The position numbers and the translations under genes were made by a program. The notes below the pieces were generated by a model. The model was not told where the DNA came from and searched no databases. It worked only from the letters and a program-made list of their open reading frames with translations. Below are positions 7,980-16,584 of a stretch of DNA of 64,000 bases, piece by piece. The first letter of the stretch is position 1, and each line of letters opens with the position of its first letter. Source of the stretch: Aquibium sp. A9E412 (GTDB lineage: Bacteria; Pseudomonadota; Alphaproteobacteria; Rhizobiales; Rhizobiaceae); contig NZ_JAOAOP010000002.1 of the NCBI RefSeq assembly GCF_030398335.1, positions 1 to 64,000 on the forward strand, read 5' to 3'.

Positions 7980-9590
7980 CTACCGGTCGAGCCAGGTCTT
8001 GACGAGGCCGAAGTGCCAGCCGATCGGATGCATGGCGTGGTTCTTCACCGCATCCGACACCACCACGATGTGGTCGGCGCCGAACATCATCACCGTCGGC
8101 GCGCTCTCCGACAGCAGCTTCTGGAACTCGGCGTAGATCGCCTTGCGCTCCTCGAACGCCTTGGCCTGGCGGCCCGCGTCGAGCAGCCGGCTCGCCTCGG
8201 CGTTGTCCCAGTTGCGGAAGTCGGCACCCTCCGGCCGCTGGTGGAAGTGGCGGTAGTAGAGGATGTTGGGGTCCGGCGGCGTGCCCCAGTCGTTGAGCGT
8301 GAACCCCATCTGCCGGGCACGGAAGTTCTGCAGCCAGGTGCCGAGGTCGAGGCGCTGGATCTGCGCGCGCACGCCGCCCTGGGCGAGCTGCTGGACGAGC
8401 GCCAGCGCGGCCGGCTCCATCCAGTCGTAGCCGATGATGGTGCGCAGCTCGAGGTCGATGCCGTCGGGATGGCCGGCCTCGGCGAGCAGCGCCTTGGCCT
8501 GCTCGACGTCGACCTTCTGGGTCGCCAGCTCGTCGAGCGGCACGCCCCAGCGCTCCTGCATGCCCGGCACCATGGTGCCGAGCACCTGGCCGTAGCCGGA
8601 GATCGCCGCCTGCATGACGGCCTCCTTGTCGACCAGCAGCGCGATCGCCTTGCGCACGCGCTCGTCCGACAGCGGCCCGTAGGTGCTGTCGAGATCGAGG
8701 CTCTTCTGGTTGAGCGAGCGCGAGCGCTGGACGGTGAGGTTGCCGACCCCCTCGAGTTGCTCGGCGTCCTGCGGGCGCACCAGCACGGCCATGTCGACGC
8801 GGCCGTTGCGCACCGCCACCAGCATGCCGGCGCTGTTGGGGATGAAGTTGACGACGATCTCGTCGAGATAGGGCAGCTCCGGCTGCCAGTAGTCGGGGTT
8901 GCGCTCGAGCCGCATGTAGCTGTTCTGCACGAACTCGGCGAGCTTGAACGGACCGGTGCCGACGCTCTGCCGGTTGAGCGCGGCGCGCGCGCCCTCGCCG
9001 GCGAACCAGTCGCGCGGGATGACCGAGGCGTTGCGGTGGGTGAGCGTGATGAGGAAGGCCGAGTTCGGTTTCGACAGGGTGACGCGCACGGTGCGCGGGT
9101 CGACCGCCTCCACGCCGGCCACGTCGGCGAAGTCGAGCGCGCCGATGGTGCCGTTCTCCGGGTCGCGCATGTAGTCGAGGCTGTACTTCACGTCGGCCGC
9201 CTCGAGCGGCTGGCCGGTGTGGAAGGTGACGCCCTCGCGCAGCCGGAAGGTGTAGACGGTGACGTCGTCGCTGACCTCCCAGCTCTCGGCGAGCAGCGGG
9301 TGCGGGTTGCCGTCGTGGTCGGCGTAGACCAGCGTCTGGTACATCAGCGGCGCGACGAAGTTCACCGCCTCGCCGGCCTGGTGGTAGATGTCGAAGGACG
9401 GCGGCTCGATCAGCGAGCCGACGGTCAGCGTGCCGCCGCGCTTGGCGGCCGGATCGCCGGCGCCATAGAGCATGGCGTCGTCGGCCCGGGCGCCGGTGGC
9501 CATCAGCGGCACGCCGAACAGCGACAGCAGCGGCACGGCGGCCGCGCCCTGGAGCAGGCGTCTGCGGTCGATCGTCAGGTTGTCTTTCAT
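7980..9590 (-). CDS. ABC transporter substrate-binding protein, family 5
   Basis: This is a 536-residue periplasmic solute-binding protein of the SBP_bac_5 (DppA/OppA) family. The N terminus holds a probable Tat signal: DRRRLLQ at residues 8-14, then a hydrophobic stretch, with cleavage likely after the ATGARA region. Family motifs are GGTLTVGSL, PLLAESWEVSDD, YTFRLREGVTFHTGQP and VGTGPFKLAEF. The start overlaps the preceding epimerase stop by 4 bases (ATGA). It would hand substrate to the DppB/DppC-like permeases encoded just downstream. It is clearly different from the second SBP of the window (21746-23338), so the two importers probably carry different substrates. Confidence 0.93.
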   Translation of the reverse strand: MKDNLTIDRRRLLQGAAAVPLLSLFGVPLMATGARADDAMLYGAGDPAAKRGGTLTVGSLIEPPSFDIYHQAGEAVNFVAPLMYQTLVYADHDGNPHPLLAESWEVSDDVTVYTFRLREGVTFHTGQPLEAADVKYSLDYMRDPENGTIGALDFADVAGVEAVDPRTVRVTLSKPNSAFLITLTHRNASVIPRDWFAGEGARAALNRQSVGTGPFKLAEFVQNSYMRLERNPDYWQPELPYLDEIVVNFIPNSAGMLVAVRNGRVDMAVLVRPQDAEQLEGVGNLTVQRSRSLNQKSLDLDSTYGPLSDERVRKAIALLVDKEAVMQAAISGYGQVLGTMVPGMQERWGVPLDELATQKVDVEQAKALLAEAGHPDGIDLELRTIIGYDWMEPAALALVQQLAQGGVRAQIQRLDLGTWLQNFRARQMGFTLNDWGTPPDPNILYYRHFHQRPEGADFRNWDNAEASRLLDAGRQAKAFEERKAIYAEFQKLLSESAPTVMMFGADHIVVVSDAVKNHAMHPIGWHFGLVKTWLDR

Positions 9591-10537
9591 TGCGGTTCTC
9601 CTTCCCTGGCAAAATTCGCGATGCAGTCGCGGATCACGGCATCCGGCGCGAAGTCCGGCACGAAGCCGGCGTCGCCGGCGATGCGCGCGGCCGAGACGAG
9701 CGGAAACACGGTGGCCTCGGGCGCCGGTGTGGCGCGGATCGGCATCGCCGGGCACAGGTCGCGGGCGACGCGGGCGATGGCGCCGATGTCGGTCGGCCCG
9801 GCATTGACGTGGTAGAGCGGCGCCAGCGGCCGCGTCGTCTCGGCCAGCACGCAAAAGGCGCGCGCGGCATCGGCGACGTGCACGATGTCGAAGCGGTGGC
9901 TGCCCCAGGCGATCTCCTGCGGGCCCGTGCGGCCGGCCGCGCAGGCCGCGAACAGCGCCTTCAGCGGGTCGAGCAGGCCGCGATAGGGGTGGTCGGGGCC
10001 GAGCACCAGCGTCGGACGCACGGCGCACACCTCGAGGCCGCACCGGGCGTGGGCGAAGGCGCCGATCTGCTCGGCGAGGCTCTTGGTCAGGCCGTAGACG
10101 CTGTCGGGATGGTGCGGCGCGTCCTCGTCGAGCGGCTGCGGACCGTGCCGCGCGGCGGGTCCGAGCACCGTGGTCGAGCTCGCCCAGACGAGCCGCGGCA
10201 CGCCGGCATGGCGGCAGCCGGCGATCAGGTGGCGCAGGCCGTCGACATTGACCGCGAAGGCGGCCGCCGCGTCGCGCTCGGCCGAGACGCCGGGACCGCT
10301 GCCGCCGCCGGTGTGGGCGGCCAGGGAGACGACCACCTCGGGCGCGGCCGCCCGCACCGCCGCGGCCACCGCATCGGCATCGGCCAGCGAGCCGCGGCGG
10401 TAGTCGGCCAGTTCCGCCGGCGCGCCGGGCGCGACGTCGAGGCCGTGCACCTGCCAGCCCGCCGCGGCGAAGGCGCGCACCACGTGGCGGCCGATGAAGC
10501 CGCCGGTGCCGACAACCAGGACGCGCCGCGCGCTCAT
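9587..10537 (-). CDS. NAD-dependent epimerase/dehydratase (extended SDR)
   Basis: This is a 316-residue extended SDR. The nucleotide-binding motif is VVGTGGFIGRHV (residues about 6-17), VSLAAHTGGG follows, and the active site YxxxK is YGLTK with the serine at WASSTTVLG. Sugar-acid oxidation (uronate dehydrogenase-like) or nucleotide-sugar epimerisation are both possible. It is unusual in sitting inside an ABC importer operon, between the second ATPase gene and the SBP gene, with ATGA overlaps on both sides. That position argues that it acts on the imported compound rather than in cell-envelope synthesis. The start MSARRVLVVG at 10537 is chosen because the 33 residues upstream do not look like protein. 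Confidence 0.88.
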   Translation of the reverse strand: MSARRVLVVGTGGFIGRHVVRAFAAAGWQVHGLDVAPGAPAELADYRRGSLADADAVAAAVRAAAPEVVVSLAAHTGGGSGPGVSAERDAAAAFAVNVDGLRHLIAGCRHAGVPRLVWASSTTVLGPAARHGPQPLDEDAPHHPDSVYGLTKSLAEQIGAFAHARCGLEVCAVRPTLVLGPDHPYRGLLDPLKALFAACAAGRTGPQEIAWGSHRFDIVHVADAARAFCVLAETTRPLAPLYHVNAGPTDIGAIARVARDLCPAMPIRATPAPEATVFPLVSAARIAGDAGFVPDFAPDAVIRDCIANFAREGEPQ

Positions 10538-11535
10538 CGGCGCGCCCCGCCGGCGTCGAGCGACAGGTCGGTGCGGATGCAGGCCGTGCCGTGGCCCGGC
10601 GCCACCGGCCGGTGGCGCATGTCGGCGGTGCGGCATTCCGGCAGCGCATGGGGACAGCGCGGATGAAAGACGCAGCCGCTCGGCGGCGCCATCGGGTTGG
10701 GCGGCTCGCCCTCGAGCACGATCGGCGTGCCGGCCGCGGCGCCGGGATGGCGCGGCACCGAGCGGAGCAGCGCCTCGGTGTAGGGATGCGCCGGGGCGGA
10801 GAAGACGCGCCGCGTCGGCCCGATCTCCACCACGTGGCCGAGATACAGCACCATGACGCGGTCGGAGATGTCCTTCACCACGCGCAGGTCGTGGCTGATG
10901 AACAGCATGGCGAGCTCGTGCGCGCCCTGCAGCGTCTTCAGCAGGTCGATGATCTCGGCCTGCACCGAGACGTCGAGCGCGGAGGTCGGCTCGTCGGCTA
11001 CCACGACGCTCGGCTCGACCGCCAGCGCCCGGGCGATCGCCACGCGCTGGCGCTGGCCGCCCGACAGCGCCGCCGGCAGCCGCTCGGCGATTTCCGGGCG
11101 CAGGCCCACGCCGTCGAGCGCGCGGGCGACGCGCTCGCGCAGGTCGCCGCGCGCCAGGCCGTGCAGGCGGATGCCCTCGGCGATCGCCTCGCCGATGCGG
11201 ATGCGCGGGTTGAGGCTGCCATAGGGGTCCTGGAAGATGAGCTGCATGCGGCGGCGCAGCGGCCTGAGCTCGGCGCGGCCGAGCGCGGTGATGTCGCGGC
11301 CCTCGAACCAGATCGTGCCGGCGGTCGGCCGGGTGACGCGGATCGCGGCGCGGCCGAGCGTCGACTTGCCGGAGCCCGATTCGCCGACCAGCGCGACCAC
11401 CTCGCCGCGCTGCAGCGAGAAGCTGACGTCGTTGACCGCATGCAGCAGCGCCTGGCGGCCCAGGCCGCGGCGCTGGGGAAAGCTGACGCCGACCCCCTCG
11501 AGCCGCATGATCGCGTCGTCGCCGGCCGCGCTCAC
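10534..11535 (-). CDS. ABC transporter ATP-binding protein (DppF-like)
   Basis: This is a 333-residue ATPase of the oligopeptide type. Walker A is GESGSGKST, the Q loop FQDPYGSLNPR, the signature [15 protein letters not shown], Walker B VVADEPTSALD and the switch SHDLRVV. The C-terminal oligo_HPY region has CVFHPRCPHALPECR, whose cysteines bind an iron-sulfur cluster in some relatives. The GTG start at 11535 overlaps the upstream ATPase stop by 4 bases (GTGA), which decides it over longer frames. It pairs with the DppD-like ATPase encoded just upstream to energise the importer. Confidence 0.93.
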   Translation of the reverse strand: MSAAGDDAIMRLEGVGVSFPQRRGLGRQALLHAVNDVSFSLQRGEVVALVGESGSGKSTLGRAAIRVTRPTAGTIWFEGRDITALGRAELRPLRRRMQLIFQDPYGSLNPRIRIGEAIAEGIRLHGLARGDLRERVARALDGVGLRPEIAERLPAALSGGQRQRVAIARALAVEPSVVVADEPTSALDVSVQAEIIDLLKTLQGAHELAMLFISHDLRVVKDISDRVMVLYLGHVVEIGPTRRVFSAPAHPYTEALLRSVPRHPGAAAGTPIVLEGEPPNPMAPPSGCVFHPRCPHALPECRTADMRHRPVAPGHGTACIRTDLSLDAGGARR

Positions 11536-12581
11536 GACGCCTCCTCCCAGAACAGGCAGCGCGCCTGCCAGCCGGGCGCGGTGTCGATCAGCGGCACCTC
11601 GTTCTCGCATTGCGGCCGCGCGATCGGGCAGCGGCTGCGGAAGCGGCAGCCGGTGAAGCCGGCGCCGATGCGCGGCACGGTGCCCGGCTTGGCGCGGCGG
11701 AAGCCGGGGCCGTCGTCGGCCGCGGCGTCGAGGCGCGGCAGGCAGGCGAGCAGCGCGGCCGTGTAGGGGTGGCGCGGCGCCGTCAGGATGTCGCCGGCCA
11801 GCCCGCTCTCGACGATCTGGCCGGCATACATGACGATGACGCGGCGGGCGACCTCGGCCACCACGCCGAGGTCGTGGGTGACCAGCACGATGGAGACGCC
11901 GCGCTCGTGCTGCAGGCGCTCGAGCAGGCGCAGGATCTGCGCCTGGATGGTGACGTCGAGCGCGGTGGTCGGCTCGTCGGCGATCAGCAGCCGCGGCTCG
12001 CCGGCCAGCGCGAGCGCGATCATGACGCGCTGGCGCATGCCGCCGGAAAGCTGGTGCGGATAGGCGTGCACCCGGCGCTCGGGCGCGGCGATGCCGACCT
12101 GGGTGACGAGCTCGACCGCGCGCCGCCAGGCGGCGGCCGCGCCGAGGCCGTGGTGCAGGCTGACGGTCTCGGCGATCTGCGCGCCGACCGTCATCAGCGG
12201 GTCGAGCGTGGCGCTGGCATCCTGGAAGACCATGGCGATCTCGGCGCCGCGGATGTCCTGCCAGCGGCGCGCGTCGGCGCTGCGCAGGTCGTGCTCGCGG
12301 CCGTCGGCCGCGCGGTAGACGACGCTGCCCTCGATCGCCGTGTCGCGGCCGTCGACGAGGCCCATCACCGACAGCATGGTCACCGACTTGCCGGAGCCCG
12401 ATTCCCCGACGACGGCGAGGGTCTCGCCGCTGCCGACCTCGAAGGAGACGCCGTCGACGGCGCGCGTCTCGCTGCCGCCGGCGCCGAACGCGACGCGCAG
12501 GTCGCGCACCTCGAGCAGCGGCCGCCCGGCGGCGGGCCCGGCTGTCGCGGTGGTGTCTGCGCGCGTGCGCGGTCCGTTCAA
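11532..12581 (-). CDS. ABC transporter ATP-binding protein (DppD-like)
   Basis: This is a DppD-type ATPase and the first gene of the eight-gene leftward operon. Walker A is GESGSGKSV, the signature [15 protein letters not shown], Walker [13 protein letters not shown] and the switch [10 protein letters not shown]. The C-terminal [14 protein letters not shown] cluster matches oligo_HPY. I place the start at a TTG (12581) because GGGGAGGAG lies 6-13 bases upstream; this gives 349 residues. An ATG at 12677 would add 32 arginine-rich residues and push the start into the operator region, and it is the less likely alternative. The promoter should lie in 12582-12814, shared with the divergent enolase-family gene. 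Confidence 0.9.
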   Translation of the reverse strand: MNGPRTRADTTATAGPAAGRPLLEVRDLRVAFGAGGSETRAVDGVSFEVGSGETLAVVGESGSGKSVTMLSVMGLVDGRDTAIEGSVVYRAADGREHDLRSADARRWQDIRGAEIAMVFQDASATLDPLMTVGAQIAETVSLHHGLGAAAAWRRAVELVTQVGIAAPERRVHAYPHQLSGGMRQRVMIALALAGEPRLLIADEPTTALDVTIQAQILRLLERLQHERGVSIVLVTHDLGVVAEVARRVIVMYAGQIVESGLAGDILTAPRHPYTAALLACLPRLDAAADDGPGFRRAKPGTVPRIGAGFTGCRFRSRCPIARPQCENEVPLIDTAPGWQARCLFWEEAS

Positions 12582-12705
12582 ATCGCTCCTCCCCGGTGCG
12601 ACGACGCCCTCGGCATGGCGCCGCGGGGAGACCTCCGTTACAGTCGCGGGCGACCGCGACCGCCTCCCCGGCGTCATGGCGCGACGCTACAAAAGCGGCG
12701 TCGCG

Positions 12706-12756
12706 GAAACAAGCGGAATTTCACCATTCGGCTGCTTGTTTCGTATCTTGAAACAA
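12706..12756. promoter_or_regulatory. Candidate operator with three GAAACAA half-sites
   Basis: In the divergent region between the importer operon and the enolase-family gene, TTGTTTC (12736-12742) and GAAACAA (12750-12756) form a perfect 7-bp inverted repeat with a 7-bp spacer. A further GAAACAAGC copy at 12706-12714 is the inverse of GCTTGTTTC at 12734-12742. The site is notably AT-richer than its surroundings. A dimeric regulator of the IclR, GntR or LacI type could bind here; which one is inference. Confidence 0.5.
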
Positions 12757-12814
12757 ATCGGACAGTCTGCTTCGCTGATGCGGGGCCGGCGAGCGGCCGG
12801 CGGAGGGACACGCA

Positions 12815-13942
12815 ATGGCAGCGCACGGAAGAGCCGAACGCATCGCGGTGGCGCGCGTGGAAACCGCGTTGCACCGCGCGCCGGTGGCGGTGCCGGTGCG
12901 CACCTCCTTCGGCGTGATGCACGACCGGCCGGCGCTGTTCGTGCGCCTCACCGACACCGACGGCGCCACCGGCTACGGCGAGATCTGGTGCAACTTTCCG
13001 AGCGTCGGCGCCGAGCACCGGCGCAACCTCGCCGAGCAGGTGGTGGGGCCGCTTCTTCTCGCGGCCGGGCCGCAGGCGCCGGGCGGCTGCTTCGCGCGGC
13101 TGATGGAGCGGCTCGCCGTGCTCGCCATCCAGAGCGGCGAGTGGGGGCCGCTGCGCCATGTCGCGGCCGGCCTCGACGCCGCCCTGCACGACCTGGCGGC
13201 GCGCCGCGCCGGGCTGCCGCTGTTCCGCCTTCTCGCCCCCGAGGCCGCGCCCGAAATCGCCGCCTATGCCAGCGGCATCGGCCCGGAAGACCCCGCGCGG
13301 GCGGCCGCCGGGGCGCAGGCGGCCGGCCACACCGCCTTCAAGCTCAAGGTCGGCTTCGGCCGCGACACCGACCGCGCCGCGCTGCGGGCGATCCGCGCGG
13401 CGATCGGGCCGCGGGCCCGGCTGATGGCCGACGCCAACCAGGGCTGGGAGCCGGCCGAGGCGCGGCGGCTGATCGCCGACTATGCCGGCTTCGATCTCGC
13501 CTGGGTGGAGGAGCCGATCCGCGCCGACCGGCCGCTCGCCGAATGGGCGGCGCTCGCCGGCGCGGTGCCGGTGCCGCTCGCCGCCGGCGAGAACGTCAGC
13601 ACCGAAGCGGATTTCGACGCGCTGATCGAATGCCGCGCCGTCGGCTATCTGCAGCCCGACGTGGCCAAGTGGGGCGGCGTGTCGGGCTGCCTGGCGGTCG
13701 CTCGGCGCGCGGCGGCGGCCGGCCTCGTCTACTGTCCGCACTTCCTCGGCGGCGGGCTCGGCCTGCTCGCCTCAGCGCACGTGCTGGCGGCGGCCGGCGG
13801 CGACGGCCTGCTGGAGATCGACAGCAACCCCAACCCGCTGCGCGAGAGCCTCGCCGGACCGCTTCTCGCCGTCGACCGGGGGCGCGTGCGGCTCGCCGAG
13901 ACGCCGGGCATCGGCATCGAGCCGGATCACCTGTTCGCCTGA
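12815..13942 (+). CDS. Mandelate racemase-type enolase-superfamily enzyme
   Basis: This 375-residue protein has an enolase-superfamily capping domain (1-130) and a TIM barrel. The complete mandelate-racemase-type active site can be placed: K176-L-K178 (KLK), metal ligands D206 (DANQGW), E232 (VEEP) and E259 (GEN), and the D282-H309 dyad (PDVAKWGG and CPHFLGGG). Members dehydrate acid sugars or racemise alpha-hydroxy acids. ATG 12815 has GGAGGG 8 bases upstream. It is divergent from the first importer operon and convergent with the DMFase-like genes, and with the HpaI-type aldolase and SMP-30 protein it could form a lactone, aldonate, 2-keto-3-deoxy acid, pyruvate route. Exact sugar acid unknown. 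Confidence 0.92.
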   Translation: MAAHGRAERIAVARVETALHRAPVAVPVRTSFGVMHDRPALFVRLTDTDGATGYGEIWCNFPSVGAEHRRNLAEQVVGPLLLAAGPQAPGGCFARLMERLAVLAIQSGEWGPLRHVAAGLDAALHDLAARRAGLPLFRLLAPEAAPEIAAYASGIGPEDPARAAAGAQAAGHTAFKLKVGFGRDTDRAALRAIRAAIGPRARLMADANQGWEPAEARRLIADYAGFDLAWVEEPIRADRPLAEWAALAGAVPVPLAAGENVSTEADFDALIECRAVGYLQPDVAKWGGVSGCLAVARRAAAAGLVYCPHFLGGGLGLLASAHVLAAAGGDGLLEIDSNPNPLRESLAGPLLAVDRGRVRLAETPGIGIEPDHLFA

Positions 13943-13950
13943 CGCCGGGG

Positions 13951-14035
13951 CGGCTGGGTCCGACCGGCGTCAACTTATCTTCTTGACGCGTTTCCGGACG
14001 GCGAACCGGTTCCCACTTCGCCTGGAAACGCGTCA
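13951..14035 (+). repeat. RIME-like palindromic repeat, copy C
   Basis: This is the best-preserved palindromic half of the family. TGACGCGTTTCC (13984-13995) and GGAAACGCGTCA (14024-14035) are perfect 12-bp inverted arms around GGACGGCGAACCGG and CCACTTCGCCT. The first half of the element is degenerate here. It lies between convergent genes (enolase-family and DMFase-like beta subunit), where a hairpin could act as a two-way terminator. The stop of the leftward gene lies inside its right arm. Confidence 0.85.
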
Positions 14036-16267
14036 ATCCTGCGGCGGCACGAAGGGCGCGGGGTCGAGGAAGCGGTCGACGGCGTTGCGCGTCAGCCGCG
14101 CCACGTCGTTGTCGGGTCGCGGATCGCCGAGCGAGCCGGCCCAGGCGACCGAGCCGGTCGACAGCACCGCGCCGCCGGCCGCCGTCTCGAAGAAGACGAG
14201 GTCGGCACGCAGCAGCGGGCTCAGCCGGCCCACCACAGTCGGCCGGTTGACCAGCACCTCCTCGTTGGCGAGCAGATAGCTGTCGTCCATGGCGCCGGCG
14301 CTGGCGAGCGTCAGCGCATGCTCGGGCGTGCCGAGCGCGCCGTCGGCGCGGTCGATCTCGATGCCGGCAGCACCGCCGCCCGACAGGCCGAAGTCGCCGA
14401 GCGGCGTGTCCGCGGCCGGCGGCGCACCGCCGAACAGGAAGGCGGCGCGCGGATCGGCCGCCGCCGCGGCGACCCGGTAGGGGTGGCAGCGCAGGAAGCC
14501 CTGCCCGGTGTAGCCGACGCCGACCGTCGCCTGCGGCGGCCGGCCGTTGCGCCGCCACAGCCCGCCATAGGCGCCGTCGAAGGCGTGGTAGTACTCGCCG
14601 GGCTCCGACGCCCAGCTTCGGTTGCCGTCCTCCGCGCGGCGCAGCTCGATGGTCTCGGGATGGCCGGCATGCACCGCCACGCGCCAGTAGAAGCCGTTGC
14701 CGCCGAGATAGATCAGCCGCCCGCCGCCGTCGAGGAAGCCGTCGACCGCGTCGAGGCTGGCGGCGGTGTGGTATTCGGGATGCGAGCCGGTCAGCACGCA
14801 GCGGTAGGGCGCGAGCGCCGCCGCGCCCTCGGCGTCGATCGTGTCGTCGCTGACGATCTCGCAGGCGAGCCCCTCGCGGTCGAGCCAGGTCAGGATCAAC
14901 AGGTCGGCGGAGAAGTTCCACAGGCCGCTGCCGAGCGCGCCCTGCCAGGCGCGCTGCGTGTGGCGCAGGGTCAGGCACGGCCGGCGCCGGCTCGCATAGG
15001 CGACGCCGCTGCCGTCGGCATGCGTGTCGTAGAGCGACAGGCCGTATTCGGGATGCGCGGCGAGCGCCACGTCGCCCGCCGTCAGCGCCAGCAGCCGGCC
15101 GGCCAGCACCTCCGGATTGGCACCGTGCAGCAGGCAGCGGTCGTTGGCATAGGCGAGATAGGTGAAGGTCGGCGCCAGGAAGGCGAGCGCGGCCCGTTCG
15201 CCGCGACGCTTCGCCTCGACGAAGACCGGCAGCGTGTCGCGGCCGGCCGGCCCGGCGACCTCGATCAGGTAGAGGCCGCTTTCCAGGTCGTCCGGCAGCG
15301 CCAGATGGCCGGCCGCCGGCCAGCCGGCATCGGCCAGGTCGTCCTGGTGGAAATGCACGGCGGCATAGTCGCGCGGCGCATGCACCCAGCTCTGCTCGCG
15401 GCCCGACCAGCGCACGCCCTTGACCGCGCGCATCGGCAGGTTGACGAGACGCCCGTCATGGCCGCCGGCGACGTCGGCCGCGCGTGCGGTGTCGATGTGG
15501 CGCGCAAAGTCCCAGGCCGCGATGGCGCCCGGGCCGGCCTCGCCGCTGGCGGCGAAGGCGTCGAGCCGGGCGAAGGCGGCCGCCGGATCGCCGGCGCCGA
15601 CGAGCAGCATCGGCGCCTCGATGCGCCCGTTGAAGGTCGGCAGGCCGTCCGCCCCGCCGTCCGCCGCCAGCGTCAGCCGGCCGGCGGCGGCGAAGGAGGG
15701 GGCGGCCGTCTCGAGCGCGGCGGCATGGGTGCGGCGGCCGGCCAGCGTGGCGAGCGCGACGCCGCCCGCTGGATCGACGGCCAGCGCCAGCCGGCTCCAG
15801 TGGCCGACGGGCAGCGCGTGCGACAGAACGAGGCGCAGCGGCGTCTCCGCGCCGGCGCCGAGCGCCAGCACCAGCCGGCCGTCCGCCGCCAGCGACAGGG
15901 CGAGGCGCGCGGCGCCGCAGTCGAGCGCGCACAGCCCGTTGCCGCGCGGGTCGAGCGCGGTCGGCCGCACCAGCATGGCGAGCGTGAAGCCGCCGGCGGG
16001 CAGCGTGCCGGCCGGCAGCGCGGCCTCGAAGCGCGAGCCGAGCGCGATCGTCTGCGGCGCCACGTCGACGGCGAACGGCGGCAGCGCGACGGGATCGGCG
16101 ACGAGCTCGAGAGCGCCGTCGCGCGGCTCCAGCCGGCGGAAGCGGTGCAGCCGCACGTCGGCCCGGCAGGCGGCGTCGGCCGACAGGTGCAGCGCCACCC
16201 GCTCGCCGGGCCGGGCGGTCCAGCGGTCGGTGTAGCCGGTGATGCCGAAGTCCGGCGCCAGGCTCAC
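14033..16267 (-). CDS. N,N-dimethylformamidase-like large (beta) subunit
   Basis: This 744-residue protein matches the DMFase beta-subunit family in length and architecture: an N-terminal region with a LamG-like fold (about 60-260) and the conserved C-terminal amidohydrolase domain (about 300-740). DMFase hydrolyses amides at a mononuclear iron held by two tyrosines and a glutamate. Candidate ligands are visible with family spacing: Y373 (LAYAND), Y413 (SLYDTHADG) and E498 in GSHPEYH, with H496 and N524 (LGGNGFYW) as second-sphere residues. The GTG start at 16267 overlaps the small-subunit stop (GTGA). No dimethylamine or formate oxidation gene is nearby, so the substrate is probably another amide. 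The assignment of the family is strong; the substrate is unknown. Confidence 0.85.
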   Translation of the reverse strand: MSLAPDFGITGYTDRWTARPGERVALHLSADAACRADVRLHRFRRLEPRDGALELVADPVALPPFAVDVAPQTIALGSRFEAALPAGTLPAGGFTLAMLVRPTALDPRGNGLCALDCGAARLALSLAADGRLVLALGAGAETPLRLVLSHALPVGHWSRLALAVDPAGGVALATLAGRRTHAAALETAAPSFAAAGRLTLAADGGADGLPTFNGRIEAPMLLVGAGDPAAAFARLDAFAASGEAGPGAIAAWDFARHIDTARAADVAGGHDGRLVNLPMRAVKGVRWSGREQSWVHAPRDYAAVHFHQDDLADAGWPAAGHLALPDDLESGLYLIEVAGPAGRDTLPVFVEAKRRGERAALAFLAPTFTYLAYANDRCLLHGANPEVLAGRLLALTAGDVALAAHPEYGLSLYDTHADGSGVAYASRRRPCLTLRHTQRAWQGALGSGLWNFSADLLILTWLDREGLACEIVSDDTIDAEGAAALAPYRCVLTGSHPEYHTAASLDAVDGFLDGGGRLIYLGGNGFYWRVAVHAGHPETIELRRAEDGNRSWASEPGEYYHAFDGAYGGLWRRNGRPPQATVGVGYTGQGFLRCHPYRVAAAAADPRAAFLFGGAPPAADTPLGDFGLSGGGAAGIEIDRADGALGTPEHALTLASAGAMDDSYLLANEEVLVNRPTVVGRLSPLLRADLVFFETAAGGAVLSTGSVAWAGSLGDPRPDNDVARLTRNAVDRFLDPAPFVPPQD

Positions 16268-16584
16268 GCCGCGCCCTCCCCGGCCGCGCCGCGCGCGGCC
16301 AGCCGCAGCAGGAAGACGCGCCGCTCGGCCGCCGCCAGGTCGTCGAAGCGCTCGTCGAGCAGCACGACCGGCCGGCCGCGCCCGCCGAGCCTGGCAAGAC
16401 GCCAGCGCCGGCCCGGCACCTCCTCGACCAGCACGTGCTTGCCCTCGGCCGGCGCGCTGCGCAGCGTGTAGAGCAGGCGCTGCAGGTTGGGGCTGTGCTC
16501 GCCGAGCGGGTCGGCGAGGAACCCCTCGGCGAGCGCCCGCGTCGCCGGGTCGAGGCCCGACAGATCGTCCGCCATGGCCGCCAT
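16264..16584 (-). CDS. N,N-dimethylformamidase-like small (alpha) subunit
   Basis: This 106-residue basic protein is encoded immediately upstream of the large subunit, as in characterised DMFase operons, with GTGA overlap into it and a TGATG junction with the ThDP enzyme gene. It has DPLGEHSPNLQRLLYTLRS, where the sequence HSPNLQ and the following LR-rich helix resemble the DMFase alpha subunit, and ends with PVVLLDERFDDLAAAERRVF. It is shorter than the roughly 130-residue subunit of the known enzyme. Its role would be structural, capping the large subunit. The call leans on gene position as well as sequence. Confidence 0.75.
   Translation of the reverse strand: MAAMADDLSGLDPATRALAEGFLADPLGEHSPNLQRLLYTLRSAPAEGKHVLVEEVPGRRWRLARLGGRGRPVVLLDERFDDLAAAERRVFLLRLAARGAAGEGAA

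Noticed and set aside
12582-12677. N-terminal extension of the DppD-like ATPase to ATG 12677
   Set aside because: The extra 32 residues are arginine-rich and unlike ATPase N termini, and TTG 12581 has a strong GGGGAGGAG site. Kept only as an alternative.
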